DNA of 64,000 nucleotides. It comes from Paludibacterium purpuratum. GTDB lineage: Bacteria; Pseudomonadota; Gammaproteobacteria; Burkholderiales; Chromobacteriaceae. Where the stretch lies: contig NZ_SNZP01000011.1 of the NCBI RefSeq assembly GCF_004363805.1, forward strand, positions 3,594-67,593, given 5' to 3'. Below are positions 33,466-43,475 of this stretch, one piece after another; the first letter of the stretch is position 1; each line of letters starts with the position of its first letter. Position numbers and translations under genes: made by a program. The notes under the pieces are model-generated. The model saw only the letters and a list, made by a program, of their open reading frames with translations, made no database searches and was not told the origin of the DNA.

Positions 33466-33491
33466 AACTTATCCTTTCCAATAGCGGGCGG

Positions 33492-35627
33492 TTATCGGGC
33501 GGCCAGCGCTTCGGCCATGCTTTTCAGGCTGACATAATCGACTTTACCCGAACCCAGCAACGGGATGGCCTCCACCTGGTGAATGTTGCGCGGGATGGCC
33601 AGTTCAGGGGCGCCCAGGGCTTTGGCCGCCGCGCCCAGGGCCTCGCGGGCGATGTCCGTCGCCGTGGTGAACAGCACCAGCGCTTCGCCCTTCGCCTGAT
33701 CCGTGCGGGTGGTGACGGCATGCATGAAGCCCGGCGCGGCGCTGGCGGCGATTTGTTCGACGATCTCCAGCGACACCATTTCGCCGGCGATCTTGGCGAA
33801 GCGTTTCACACGACCCAGGATATGGACGAAGCCCTCGTCGTCGATGTGCACGATATCGCCGGTGGCATACCAACCGGGTCCGCGCGATTGCGGCGGTTGA
33901 ATTTCGCCGGGCCGATCATGCAGCAGATAGCCTTTCATGATGTTCGGGCCTTGTACGTGCAGCGCGCCGCCGACTTCGATCCCCGGCACTGGTTCCAAAT
34001 AATGCCGCATGCCGGGCACCAGTTGGCCCACGCTGCCGTTGCGGCAAGCCATCGGGACGTTCACGGCCACCACCGGCGCGCACTCGGTGATGCCATAACC
34101 TTCCAGAATGCGGATGCCGAATTTGTCGATCCAGGTGTGTCGAACGCTTTCGGACAGTTTTTCCGCGCCGGAAACCACATAGCGCAAGCGGCCGAAATCG
34201 TATGGATGGGCGAAACGGCTGTAATGGGCCAGGAATGTCGAGGTGCCGAACAGTACGGTGCAGTTCCGGTCGTAGGTGAGCTCCGGGATGATGCGGTAAT
34301 GCAGTGGGCTGGGGTAGAGAAAGACCTTGCAGCCGGAGACCAGCGGCAGAATCGCACCGCAGGTCAGCCCGAACGAGTGGAACAGCGGCAAGGCCATCAT
34401 GAATTTATCCAGCGGCGTAAAGTCGGCCACCGCACGGATTTGCGCGACGTTGGACAGCAAAGAAGCGTGCGAGTGAACCACCCCCTTCGGCTTGCCTTCC
34501 GAGCCGGAAGTGAACAACACAATGGCGTCATCGTCCGGCTGCTGCGCTATCTCGGCCAGACGCGGAAATTGGCTGTGCCACAGGACCCACAGTTTGTCGG
34601 CCAGGCCAAAACGGGCTTTGAAGTCCTCCAGATAAAGGATGCTCACATCGGATAACTGCGCGAGCAGCGGGGCCAGTTTGGCTTTTTCGACAAAGGCGCG
34701 CGAGGTGACGATGGTGCGAATGCGTGCGGTATGGAGCGCGGCACGCACGCTTTCCACACCGGCGGTATAGTTGAGCATCGCCGGGATGCGATTCTGCGCG
34801 CTCAGCGCCAAGATCAACCCGAGCGAAGGCGCGGCATTCGGCGTCATGACGCCGACGACTTCATGCTCGTCGCTGAAGCGGCGGATCAAGCGCGACAACG
34901 CTAGCGTCATCTTGAGCAAGGAGCCGTACGACTCTTCTTTTAGCCGTACATCCTCCACCAGTTTGTAGCGCGAACCGAAGGTGTGTCGCGCATCGAGAAA
35001 TGCCTGGTACAGCGTGCGCTGCGGCCGGGTCGCCACCAGCATGTCGAGCAGGATGTCCCGCATCAGTTCGCCGGCGCGGCGGCGGCGCAGCTTGGCCGAG
35101 GGCAGATCGGGCATGGGGATCTGGCGGCGCGGCTGGATCGAGATGGTGATCCTGGGAAATAGTTTGAGCGGGTAGATGCCGGATAGCCGCCCAAAATAAC
35201 TGCGCCCGGTGCCTTCGATGCGCACGGGCACGATGGTGGCGGCACTGCGCGCCGCGATGAAGGCGGCGCCGTCGTAGACCTTCATCAGCGAGCCGGTGAC
35301 CGTCAGCCTTCCTTCCGGAAAGATCACGACCGGCGCCCCGCTTTCGACCAGCTTGACGATCAGCTTCATCGACAGCGGGGTGGTCGAATCGACTGCCAGA
35401 TGCCGGACGTGCCGTAGCAGCAGCGCGAAAAACGGGTTGGCGGCCACGCTGGTATGGATCACGAATGTGGCATCGACCGGCAGGAATAAGGCGAGCAGGA
35501 TGCCATCGATAAAGGACTCGTGGTTTGCCACGATCAGCGTGCGCTCGTTAGCGAACGCCGTACCGTCCCCGGCGACGCGGATGCGGAATAGGGGGCGCAG
35601 AATGATGCGCAAAATGAATTTCAACAT
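33492..35627 (-). CDS. aas: Bifunctional acyl-ACP synthetase / 2-acyl-GPE acyltransferase
   Basis: 711 residues, the usual Aas length. The N-terminal PlsC-type acyltransferase domain (about 1-190) has the HX4D box in VANHESFIDG and FPEGRLT. The C-terminal AMP-binding domain has LFTSGSEGKPKGVVHSHAS, EGYGITECAPVVAVN and WYATGDIVHIDDEGF. It activates fatty acid on bound ACP and re-acylates lysophosphatidylethanolamine. It forms an operon with lplT. Confidence 0.96.
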   Translation of the reverse strand: MLKFILRIILRPLFRIRVAGDGTAFANERTLIVANHESFIDGILLALFLPVDATFVIHTSVAANPFFALLLRHVRHLAVDSTTPLSMKLIVKLVESGAPVVIFPEGRLTVTGSLMKVYDGAAFIAARSAATIVPVRIEGTGRSYFGRLSGIYPLKLFPRITISIQPRRQIPMPDLPSAKLRRRRAGELMRDILLDMLVATRPQRTLYQAFLDARHTFGSRYKLVEDVRLKEESYGSLLKMTLALSRLIRRFSDEHEVVGVMTPNAAPSLGLILALSAQNRIPAMLNYTAGVESVRAALHTARIRTIVTSRAFVEKAKLAPLLAQLSDVSILYLEDFKARFGLADKLWVLWHSQFPRLAEIAQQPDDDAIVLFTSGSEGKPKGVVHSHASLLSNVAQIRAVADFTPLDKFMMALPLFHSFGLTCGAILPLVSGCKVFLYPSPLHYRIIPELTYDRNCTVLFGTSTFLAHYSRFAHPYDFGRLRYVVSGAEKLSESVRHTWIDKFGIRILEGYGITECAPVVAVNVPMACRNGSVGQLVPGMRHYLEPVPGIEVGGALHVQGPNIMKGYLLHDRPGEIQPPQSRGPGWYATGDIVHIDDEGFVHILGRVKRFAKIAGEMVSLEIVEQIAASAAPGFMHAVTTRTDQAKGEALVLFTTATDIAREALGAAAKALGAPELAIPRNIHQVEAIPLLGSGKVDYVSLKSMAEALAAR

Positions 35628-35742
35628 AACGCTGACGGCCTTGAAAAAATAACAGCATGCAATGTTTCAAAATAAAAATATACTCTCCAAGGAAAAGCAT
35701 ATTAATAATATATAAATGGTATCGCATTTATATACTTTAGCC

Positions 35743-36480
35743 ATGACAGAGACCGAACATTTAGTCAGTGCGATCAAACGACATTTGAAGCGCCAGGGTA
35801 TGACCTACCGGGATTTGGCAGCCGATATCGGCTTATCCGAACCAGGCGTAAAGCGCATGTTCGCATCGCATCGTTTCACCGTAGAACGCCTGGTGCAAAT
35901 CAGCAATTTGCTCGGCTTCACGCTTGCCGAGCTGGCGCAGGATGCGATGCTGAGCGAAAAGCGGTTGCATATGCTGACCGAGGCGCAGGAACGCGAGCTG
36001 GTGTCCGATCCGCGATTATTGCTGGTTGCGGTTTGCGTATTGAACCAGTGGGAACTGCAGGACATTGTCGGTGTTTATCGGCTCACGGAGGCCGAATGTA
36101 TTGAACGCCTTGTGCGGCTGGATCGACTGGGACTGATTGCCCTTTTGCCGAATAACCGCGTGCGTCTCCAGGTGGCCCGGGATTTCGACTGGCAACCCAA
36201 AGGGCCGATTCGATCGTTTTTCTTCGATGCCGGCTTGGGCGATTTTTTGCGAAGCGATTTTACCGGGCGGGATCAGATTATCGACTTCTCCCACGGCATG
36301 CTGACCGAGACCGCTTGTGCCGCCATGCACGCGGAAATCAAACGTCTACGGCAACGCTTTGCCGAGTTACACCTCGAAAGCCTTGCCGTACCGCTATCGA
36401 AACGCCACGGCATAGCCATGGTGGTGGCCTTCCGCGAATGGGAACTGGCGGCATTTTCGTTGCTGCGGCGAGGGGCGTGA
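35743..36480 (+). CDS. XRE-family transcriptional regulator with long C-terminal domain
   Basis: 245 residues from ATG 35743; an ATG at 35716 is equally possible since neither has a clear ribosome site. The N-terminal Cro/CI HTH reads QGMTYRDLAADIGLSEPGVK. The remainder contains a second winged-helix-like segment (ECIERLVRLDRLGLIALLPN) found in a conserved proteobacterial group. It diverges from aas-lplT across an AT-rich region and may regulate them. The ligand is unknown. Confidence 0.82.
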   Translation: MTETEHLVSAIKRHLKRQGMTYRDLAADIGLSEPGVKRMFASHRFTVERLVQISNLLGFTLAELAQDAMLSEKRLHMLTEAQERELVSDPRLLLVAVCVLNQWELQDIVGVYRLTEAECIERLVRLDRLGLIALLPNNRVRLQVARDFDWQPKGPIRSFFFDAGLGDFLRSDFTGRDQIIDFSHGMLTETACAAMHAEIKRLRQRFAELHLESLAVPLSKRHGIAMVVAFREWELAAFSLLRRGA

Positions 36481-36483
36481 CCC

Positions 36484-36499
36484 ACGTCTGCTCAGACGT
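36484..36499 (+). terminator. Hairpin immediately after the XRE regulator
   Basis: ACGTCTG-CT-CAGACGT, a perfect 7-bp stem, begins 3 bp after the stop codon. No T-run follows. Confidence 0.5.
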
Positions 36500-36518
36500 A
36501 TACCGTGCCGGCCAGGAC

Positions 36519-36563
36519 GGCGTTCAAGCCGCTCCCACATCCTTCGTAGGAGCAGCTTGAGCC
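36519..36563. repeat. REP pair (BIME-like) between convergent genes
   Basis: An imperfect long inverted repeat: GGCGTTCAAGCCGCTCCCAC at 36519-36538 faces GTAGGAGCAGCTTGAGCC at 36546-36563. The right arm runs into GCGAT, giving the GTAGGAGC...GAGCCGCGAT form of proteobacterial REPs, related to 20271-20290. Confidence 0.7.
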
Positions 36564-36576
36564 GCGATGCCTTCCC

Positions 36577-37083
36577 CTACGCGATTGCCGAAAAGGCCGG
36601 GTGGAAGGCCACCGTGGCTTTCGGTATGGACCCGCCGAATGCTTGTATCAGGAAATACTCGGCCGGAATCCCCGGAAAAATCAGGTCCGGGTGAGCGAAG
36701 AAGTCAAAACGCGCGTAATAGCCCGGGTCTCCCACCAGCACGCAGCCGGCAGCATGCTGCGCTTGCAACCAGTTCAGCGCCTGGCGCATCAGCAGGCTGC
36801 CGATACCTTGTCGCTGTCTACCGGGATCCACGGAAATGGGGCCCACGCCATACCAACCCGATGCGCCCGTCGAGAGCTCGACAGGCGATAGCGCGACATG
36901 GCCGACCAAGTGGTCGCCATCCACGGCCACCAGCGACAAGGCGAGTTGGCCGCTGTGGCGCAGCGCATCCACGATGAATTGCTCAGTATGGCTGGTATGC
37001 GGCGCTGTGAGAAAAGCCGTGCGCGTCAGCTCGAAAATGGCTTGGCAATCGGCGGATTGTTCTTGCCTGAGGGTAATGGTCAT
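36577..37083 (-). CDS. GNAT-family N-acetyltransferase (YhbS-like)
   Basis: 168 residues from ATG 37083. The acetyl-CoA pyrophosphate loop is VDPGRQRQGIGSLLMRQAL. LVGHVALSPVEL and VLVGDPGYYARFDF are the signature of the YhbS/'predicted acetyltransferase' subgroup. The substrate is unknown. It lies 32 bp downstream of the YjhX-type gene on the same strand. Confidence 0.93.
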   Translation of the reverse strand: MTITLRQEQSADCQAIFELTRTAFLTAPHTSHTEQFIVDALRHSGQLALSLVAVDGDHLVGHVALSPVELSTGASGWYGVGPISVDPGRQRQGIGSLLMRQALNWLQAQHAAGCVLVGDPGYYARFDFFAHPDLIFPGIPAEYFLIQAFGGSIPKATVAFHPAFSAIA

Positions 37084-37115
37084 CGATTTGCTTTCTGCAT
37101 TCATGAACGAGGCGG

Positions 37116-37373
37116 TCATTGATTGTCGAGCTGCGAGCGCACGGCTCGCAGGCCCGACTTGGTGATCAGATAGGGCTGGCTTTGTTTCGAGCTGATCAGG
37201 TGCTTGGTTCTGAGCTTCTGAAACACAAGCAGGGTGCAGTCGGATAGCAGGTATCCTTCGCGGGTATAGCATTCGACAGTCGCGATACGGCCCGCTTCGT
37301 CGCGGATATGGACGATGCGGCCACCTTTGGCGAGGACGTGGAGAGTCCTTTGCTCCGGCTTGGAGATATTCAT
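37116..37373 (-). CDS. YjhX-family protein (UPF0386)
   Basis: 85 residues from ATG 37373. [40 protein letters not shown] and the terminal [12 protein letters not shown] match YjhX closely. E. coli YjhX has been reported as a toxin paired with YjhQ, an acetyltransferase-like antitoxin. Here a GNAT gene follows directly, so this may be a YjhX-YjhQ type pair. Confidence 0.88.
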   Translation of the reverse strand: MNISKPEQRTLHVLAKGGRIVHIRDEAGRIATVECYTREGYLLSDCTLLVFQKLRTKHLISSKQSQPYLITKSGLRAVRSQLDNQ

Positions 37374-37592
37374 ATTGGATTTCGATCCGGCAATCACATG
37401 GCAAAACAGGCGGTCGCCGCGCTGCGGGCGCCACCGGCTATGGGCATATTGATAACGGACAGCCTGGAGAACAGGTCTGCGTTATCGGATTGCTGCAATC
37501 TCCAACATGCAAGCCTTACGCAAAGGGAAAAGAAGGGCGCTCGATCATCGAGCGTTGCTATGATTTTAACTTAGCCAGAAAGAGCAAGGCAA

Positions 37593-38564
37593 TTATTTGT
37601 CATTGCCCACCGCTTCGGCTTTGGCTGCCGCGCCGATCAGTTCGTCATGGCCGAGCACGAAGTCGGCATTGTCGGTCAGTCGCTCGACGGCCAGATCGAT
37701 GAAGCGCCGCACGCGGGCGGGCTGGGCGCTGCGGCTGCCGTAATAGAGATACAGGTTGTAATGATCGGCCATATGCTGCAGTAGCAGGGGGACGAGGCGG
37801 CCCGAGCGAATCCATGGCGCCGCCGTCGGGGCGGCGAGCTGACCGATGATTTCGCCGGCGAGGACGGCGTGCAGCTCCAGCGTCTCGTCGTTGGTGCTGA
37901 ACGCCGGGTTGATGAGCTGATCCTGAGTGCCGTCGCCGACTTTCACGCGCCACGGCACGGCGCGTCCGTTATCGGGGCGGCAGAATGCGCTGCAGCGATG
38001 CGAACTCAATTCGTACAGACTTTGGGGGACGCCATGGCGCCGCAGATAGTCGGGGGCGGCGCAGATAATCAGTTGCATGGGAAACAGCCGCCGTGCCACC
38101 AGCCCTTCCTGCGGGGTGTTGCCCAGCCGAAAACCGACGTCGATGCGATCCTCTACCCAGTTGCCGATGCGGTCGTCCAACTGGACGTTCGGCTGCACCT
38201 CGGGGTAGAGGCGGCAGAATTCGTTGAGTACCGGGCCGATGATCGACTGCAGGACGGTGCGCGGACCGACAATGCGCAACGGGCCGGCCAGATCCTCCCG
38301 GGTCTGCCGGGCGGCCAGCAGGGCGTATTGCAGGCCATCCAATGCCGGGTGGACCGCCTCGAGAAAGCGTTGTCCTTCTTCGGTCAGCGACATACTGCGG
38401 GTCGTGCGATGGAATAAGCGCACACCGAGGAATTGCTCCAATTGACCCAGTGCCTTGCTGGCGGCCTGCGGCGAAATTTGTTGCGCTTGAGCTGCCCGGC
38501 TCAAGCTACCCAACTCGGCGGTACGGACAAAAGTGGTGATGGAGCGCAATTCGTTGATCGACAT
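37593..38564 (-). CDS. LysR-family regulator
   Basis: 323 residues. The HTH reads LGSLSRAAQAQQISPQAASK and ALGQLEQFLGVRLFHRTTRS, in the CrgA/DsdC-like style. The effector domain is of usual length. It diverges from the alcohol dehydrogenase/AKR/cupin cluster with an AT-rich palindrome between them, so it probably controls that cluster. Confidence 0.92.
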   Translation of the reverse strand: MSINELRSITTFVRTAELGSLSRAAQAQQISPQAASKALGQLEQFLGVRLFHRTTRSMSLTEEGQRFLEAVHPALDGLQYALLAARQTREDLAGPLRIVGPRTVLQSIIGPVLNEFCRLYPEVQPNVQLDDRIGNWVEDRIDVGFRLGNTPQEGLVARRLFPMQLIICAAPDYLRRHGVPQSLYELSSHRCSAFCRPDNGRAVPWRVKVGDGTQDQLINPAFSTNDETLELHAVLAGEIIGQLAAPTAAPWIRSGRLVPLLLQHMADHYNLYLYYGSRSAQPARVRRFIDLAVERLTDNADFVLGHDELIGAAAKAEAVGNDK

Positions 38565-38605
38565 TCCAACCGCTTTCCGACGCGATTCGCATCTTTTAGT
38601 TGTAA

Positions 38606-38619
38606 ATAATTCAAATTAT
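38606..38619. promoter_or_regulatory. Candidate LysR operator
   Basis: ATAATT-CA-AATTAT, perfect 6-bp arms with T-N11-A geometry, 42 bp upstream of the LysR start and 80 bp before the dehydrogenase. Confidence 0.4.
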
Positions 38620-38698
38620 ATGTCGGTAGTTCGATGTTTATCCAGGCGCTAAAGTACCGTCCATCAGCCTTATTCAGAGCTTCCGCAAAGGACTTCGC

Positions 38699-39847
38699 AT
38701 GGACAACTTTACTTTCTACAACCCGACCCGGGTCGAATTCGGTACCGGCAAAGAGCAACACATCGGCCAATATCTGACGGAGTACGGCATTAAAAAGGTG
38801 TTGCTCTGTTACGGCAGCGATCGCATCAAGCGCGATGGGCTATGGGCGGCGATCGAACGCAGTCTGGCAGCGCACGATATCCAGTTGGTCGAATTCGGCG
38901 GCATCGTCAGCAATCCGGTTATCTCGAAAGTGCGCGAGGCGATTGCCATGGCTCGCCAGTACCGGGTCGACGCGGTTTTGAGCGTCGGCGGCGGTTCGGT
39001 GCTGGATAGCGCCAAGGCGATTGCCGCCGGCACCTTGTACCAGGGTGATGTCTGGGATCTGTTCATCGGCAAGGGCAGCATCGACGCGTCTTTACCGGTC
39101 TTCGACATCCTGACGCTGGCGGCGACCGGCAGCGAGATGAACAGCGGCGCCGTGGTGACGAACGATGCCACCCGGGAAAAGTTCGCCATTCACTCCGTTC
39201 ATAGCTTTCCCAAGGTGTCGATCATCAATCCGGCGCTGATGCAGACGGTATCGCGCGATTACCTGGTGTACTCCGCGGCCGACATCATCGCCCATGCCAT
39301 CGAAGGTTATTTCACCGCGACCGTGCAACCGCGCTTTCACTCGCGCATGGTCGAAGCCATTGTCGCCACAGTGATCGAAACCACCGAGATCCTGCTGGAT
39401 AACCCGGCCGATTACGCGGCACGCGCCGAGTTCGCCTGGGCCGCTACCCAGGCGCTCAATGGCCTGATCTATTCCGGCACCTCGGGGTTCAGCTATCCCA
39501 ACCACATGATCGAACACGCGTTGTCGGCGCTATTCAACGTGCCGCACGGCGCGGGGCTTTCGGTGGTGATGCCGGCCTGGATGCGCTGGTACCACACGAA
39601 AAACCCGGCGCAATTCGAGCGCTTCGCCCGCACGATTTTCAATCGAAGAACCGCCGAGGAAGGCATTGCGGCGCTGGAGCAGTGGTTCGACAAGATCGGC
39701 ACGCCGACACGGTTGTCGCAACTGGGCATCGCCGAGGCCGATCTGCCGGCCACCATCGACAACGTGTTGGGCAATGCGCGCTATTTCGGCGTGGCCGAAA
39801 CCTATCCGCGCGATGTCGTGACCGCCATTCTGCGAAGCGCGCTGTAA
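38699..39847 (+). CDS. Iron-containing alcohol dehydrogenase (YqhD/BdhA-like)
   Basis: 382 residues. VLSVGGGSVLDSAKAIA binds the NAD(P) pyrophosphate. Metal ligands are in SAADIIAHAIEGYF (Asp, His) and in MIEHALSALFNVPHGAGLS (two His). YqhD-type enzymes are NADPH-dependent aldehyde reductases that detoxify short-chain and peroxidation aldehydes. It heads a cluster with an aldo-keto reductase relic and a cupin, consistent with aldehyde handling. Confidence 0.95.
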   Translation: MDNFTFYNPTRVEFGTGKEQHIGQYLTEYGIKKVLLCYGSDRIKRDGLWAAIERSLAAHDIQLVEFGGIVSNPVISKVREAIAMARQYRVDAVLSVGGGSVLDSAKAIAAGTLYQGDVWDLFIGKGSIDASLPVFDILTLAATGSEMNSGAVVTNDATREKFAIHSVHSFPKVSIINPALMQTVSRDYLVYSAADIIAHAIEGYFTATVQPRFHSRMVEAIVATVIETTEILLDNPADYAARAEFAWAATQALNGLIYSGTSGFSYPNHMIEHALSALFNVPHGAGLSVVMPAWMRWYHTKNPAQFERFARTIFNRRTAEEGIAALEQWFDKIGTPTRLSQLGIAEADLPATIDNVLGNARYFGVAETYPRDVVTAILRSAL

Positions 39848-39979
39848 TGGGCGAGGCGCATTCCGCCGGCAAACACGGCCCGGTGCTGGCGGCCGCAAAC
39901 CTGTCGTCCGGTAAAACGGCGACGAATTGTGCAATGACAAGCGCTCCCATCGGGGAGTCACCGAATTGGAGGTAAGAGG

Positions 39980-40761
<782 letters not shown>

Positions 40762-40787
40762 TCAATCGATACTTCCTTGGAGAAATC

Positions 40788-41216
40788 ATGGCTATCGCCT
40801 CAGAAACGGCGACCCTGGCGGTGACGATCGCTCGCGCCGGATCGCAAGCTTCTTACGCGGGCCCCGCCGAGTGGTTCACCGGCACCGTGCGTGTCGACCC
40901 GCAATTCGTGGCACCGCAACCGACGGCGGCCTCCGGGGCGCTGGTGACCTTCGAACCCGGGGCACGTACCAACTGGCATACCCATCCGTTGGGACAAACG
41001 TTGATCGTGACCGCGGGTTGCGGACGTGTGCAGCATTTAGGCGGCGCGATTGAAACCATTCGCCCCGGCGATGTGGTGACGATTCCGGCCGGCGTCAAAC
41101 ACTGGCATGGCGCAGCGCCGGCAACGGCCATGAGCCATATCGCGATTCAGGAGCAACAGAACGGTTCGGCCGTAACCTGGATGGAGCCGGTCGGCAACGA
41201 GCAGTATCCGGGCTGA
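40788..41216 (+). CDS. Single-domain cupin protein
   Basis: 142 residues from ATG 40788 (GGAGA before it). The cupin motifs are [19 protein letters not shown] (motif 1, with two His and Gln) and [20 protein letters not shown] (motif 2, His). This matches carboxymuconolactone-decarboxylase-associated and hydroxynitrile-lyase-like cupins, which bind one metal. It follows the AKR relic by 26 bp and belongs to the same cluster. Confidence 0.9.
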   Translation: MAIASETATLAVTIARAGSQASYAGPAEWFTGTVRVDPQFVAPQPTAASGALVTFEPGARTNWHTHPLGQTLIVTAGCGRVQHLGGAIETIRPGDVVTIPAGVKHWHGAAPATAMSHIAIQEQQNGSAVTWMEPVGNEQYPG

Positions 41217-41356
41217 TACCGCCCCGTCTGCCTGTCCCTTTTGTCCGGGTTTTCCCGCTTTTATCCGTTTTTAATATCGGATCGGATATCGTGCGCTCGT
41301 TCCGCGGATGGCCATGGCAAGGGGCTGTGGCCGCGCGGATATTCACGGAGAGATCC

Positions 41357-41737
41357 ATGTTCGAAAAGGGTAAGAGCTATAGCCGAGAAGAAATCCACTT
41401 GGTCGTCGGCGGCAACAAGCAGTCGTACTTGCCGCGCAAGAATGGCAAGGTCGTGGCGGCATGCCTGCGTCAGGACCTGAATCCGGAGGCGCCCGCGGTC
41501 ATTCTGTGCGGTGCCAACCCGCCGGAACGCGCCGCAGCCGGTCAACTGGCGCGTCAGGACGGGGCGATTCCGGTCTTCATCAAGGAAAGCACCACCACTT
41601 GGAAATATCAGGGGATGTTCCGCGTGGTCGGCAGCGACACGCATCCGCAGGTTTGCGCGCAATACGCCGCCAACAGTCCCTGGACCCGTGGCCAGATCAA
41701 GCGTGTATTGAAGCTGGAGAAGCAGTTGCTGACATGA
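41357..41737 (+). CDS. Small cytoplasmic protein, possibly DUF6697-like
   Basis: 126 residues from ATG 41357 behind GGAGAG. FEKGKSYSREEIHLVVGGNK, CLRQDLNPEAPAVILCG and IPVFIKESTTTWKYQGMFRV resemble a family of small standalone proteins often found near defence genes; the fold may be SRA/ASCH-like, but this is from memory of the pattern only. No partner gene is obvious here. A strong hairpin follows. Confidence 0.6.
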   Translation: MFEKGKSYSREEIHLVVGGNKQSYLPRKNGKVVAACLRQDLNPEAPAVILCGANPPERAAAGQLARQDGAIPVFIKESTTTWKYQGMFRVVGSDTHPQVCAQYAANSPWTRGQIKRVLKLEKQLLT

Positions 41738-41789
41738 AGGGTCGGCGTCCGGGCTGATCCTGGGACGTGCGCACTTTGGGGGTCGGGTT

Positions 41790-41839
41790 TCCCTTGTTGC
41801 AGGTTCGAGCCGAAAGCCGGCAGAGCGTGCAACAAGGGA
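41790..41839. other. Long perfect-stem hairpin in a gene-free gap
   Basis: Perfect 12-bp arms TCCCTTGTTGCA (41790-41801) and TGCAACAAGGGA (41828-41839) enclose a 26-base GC-rich loop that can fold further. A CCCCTTTT tract follows. It could be the terminator of the preceding gene or part of a structured RNA. The 41738-42045 gap holds no convincing gene. Confidence 0.6.
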
Positions 41840-41943
41840 GGCCTGGCCCCTTTTCCTATCCGGTTGCAGATACCGACACACAACACGGCGATGTTTTGGA
41901 CCTTCAGCCTAAGTGTCAGCTAAGTTTCCCCTTCTATGCTTCA

Positions 41944-41972
41944 CCACATCGATTTGCGTCTTTGCGATGTGG
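41944..41972. other. Hairpin upstream of the PAP2 operon
   Basis: Perfect 8-bp arms CCACATCG and CGATGTGG with 13 bases between, about 75 bp before the PAP2 start. It may be an operator or a 5' leader structure. Confidence 0.35.
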
Positions 41973-42045
41973 AGTACCGTGATGTCCCGTTTCAGCAAGC
42001 TTTTCCTCGTCAGTTCAACGTTCGCCGCGGTCGATAGGTAAACCG

Positions 42046-42642
42046 ATGGAATCGCTGAACCAGGCTTTGTTTCTCTGGATGAACGCACCCGCGCAACCGG
42101 ATCCGTTCCTCTTGTCGATTGCCACTTTGTGCGCAGACAAAATGATCTGGATCGTGCCCGTGTTACTGGTAGTCGGTTGGTTACGCGGAAGCGACCACAC
42201 TCGCAGGGTGTTTTTGGTTGCCACCACCGCGACGCTGCTAGCGCTCTCGGTCAATCAACTGATCGGGCTGGTTTGGCCGCACCCCCGGCCGTTCATGATC
42301 GGCCTTGGCCACAGCTTCTTGCCTCATGCGGCCGATTCGTCGTTTCCGAGCGATCACATGACGGTGATGTGCAGCATGGCCTTCAGCTTGCTGTATTACC
42401 GCGGTTTCCGCCTGGTTGGCGGCGTGCTCGCCGTGCTGGCCATCCCGGTTGCCTGGGCTCGAATTTATCTGGGCGTGCATTTCCCGCTCGATATGGCGGG
42501 AGCCCTCGCCGTTTCGGCTTGTGCAGCCTGGCTGGCGGCCAGCTGGGCTTTCCTTTATTTGCCGTCGTTGTTTCGGTTTTCGATCAACCTGCACCGCCTG
42601 CTGTTTGCCCGATTGATCGCCGGCGGCTGGGTGCAACATTAA
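42046..42642 (+). CDS. PAP2-family undecaprenyl-diphosphatase-like phosphatase
   Basis: 198 residues, about six membrane helices. The three phosphatase signatures are VWPHPRPF, SSFPSDHMTVM and RIYLGVHFPLDMAGA. Enzymes of the YbjG/BcrC group recycle undecaprenyl pyrophosphate at the periplasmic face, which affects cell wall synthesis and peptide-antibiotic tolerance. It is the first gene of an operon ending in a two-component system. Confidence 0.93.
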   Translation: MESLNQALFLWMNAPAQPDPFLLSIATLCADKMIWIVPVLLVVGWLRGSDHTRRVFLVATTATLLALSVNQLIGLVWPHPRPFMIGLGHSFLPHAADSSFPSDHMTVMCSMAFSLLYYRGFRLVGGVLAVLAIPVAWARIYLGVHFPLDMAGALAVSACAAWLAASWAFLYLPSLFRFSINLHRLLFARLIAGGWVQH

Positions 42643-42677
42643 TCATGCGTGGATTTTCCCTTTTGCAAGGAGGCGAT

Positions 42678-43460
42678 ATGGAGACGGTTTCCGCCACGGA
42701 CTGGCGTCACTGCCTGAACAAGGTGCCCGAGGCGACCTTATCGTTCTGGATCATCAAAATTCTGTCGACCACGGTCGGCGAAACCGGTGCCGACTTCCTG
42801 GCCGTGAACGCCGGCTGGGGTCAGAACGTCACTCGGGGCGTCATGGGCGCGTTGCTGGCGCTGGCCTTGTTTCTACAACTACGCGGCAAGCGTCTCGCTC
42901 CTTGGGCGTACTGGCTGACCGTCGTGCTGGTCAGTATCGTCGGTACCCAGATTACCGATTTGCTGACGGATGGCTGGGGAATCAGCTTGTATGTCAGCAC
43001 CGCCGTGTTCGCGGTCTTGCTGATCGCCATTTTCGCGGTCTGGTATCGCATCGAGGGCACCCTGTCCATCAACGCGGTCAACACCAGAAGGCGCGAGTGG
43101 TTCTACTGGTCGGCGATTCTGTGCACCTTCGCGTTGGGGACGGCGGCGGGCGACTTGGCGACCGAGGCCTTGAACCTGGGCTTTGTGCTTGGGGTCGCGA
43201 TCTTTGGCATCCTGATTGGTCTTGCCTGGTTGGCGTGGCGTTTGCGATGCCATGCGGTGCTGACCTTCTGGATAGCCTACATCCTCTCCCGGCCGTTCGG
43301 CGCCTCGCTGGGGGACTTGCTGACCCAAGCCCGCGAGTACGGTGGGCTGGGAATGGGAGCGATGTGGACCAGTGGGCTGTTCCTGGCGAGCATCGTGTTA
43401 CTGGTGGCCATGCAACAACGCGATTTCGCGACGAGCAATGCCTTCGAGGCGGTTGAATAA
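42678..43460 (+). CDS. COG4705-type multi-pass membrane protein
   Basis: 260 residues from ATG 42678, chosen for its AAGGAGG site; an in-frame ATG at 42645 lacks one. It starts NKVPEATLSFWIIKILSTTV and contains the repeat-like GETGADFL/GTAAGDL and LTDGWG/LTQAREYG segments of the COG4705 'membrane-anchored protein' family, with eight or so helices in two related halves. Function unknown. It is the second gene of the envelope/two-component operon. Confidence 0.85.
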   Translation: METVSATDWRHCLNKVPEATLSFWIIKILSTTVGETGADFLAVNAGWGQNVTRGVMGALLALALFLQLRGKRLAPWAYWLTVVLVSIVGTQITDLLTDGWGISLYVSTAVFAVLLIAIFAVWYRIEGTLSINAVNTRRREWFYWSAILCTFALGTAAGDLATEALNLGFVLGVAIFGILIGLAWLAWRLRCHAVLTFWIAYILSRPFGASLGDLLTQAREYGGLGMGAMWTSGLFLASIVLLVAMQQRDFATSNAFEAVE

Positions 43461-43475
43461 CAGGCTGGAGAGATC

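Noticed and set aside
37374-37592. Small frames upstream of the YjhX-type gene
   Set aside because: Short, without ribosome sites; probably promoter DNA and the 3' flank of the LysR gene.
42129-42677. N-terminal extension of the COG4705 gene
   Set aside because: Same-strand shadow of the PAP2 gene; ATG 42678 has an AAGGAGG site.
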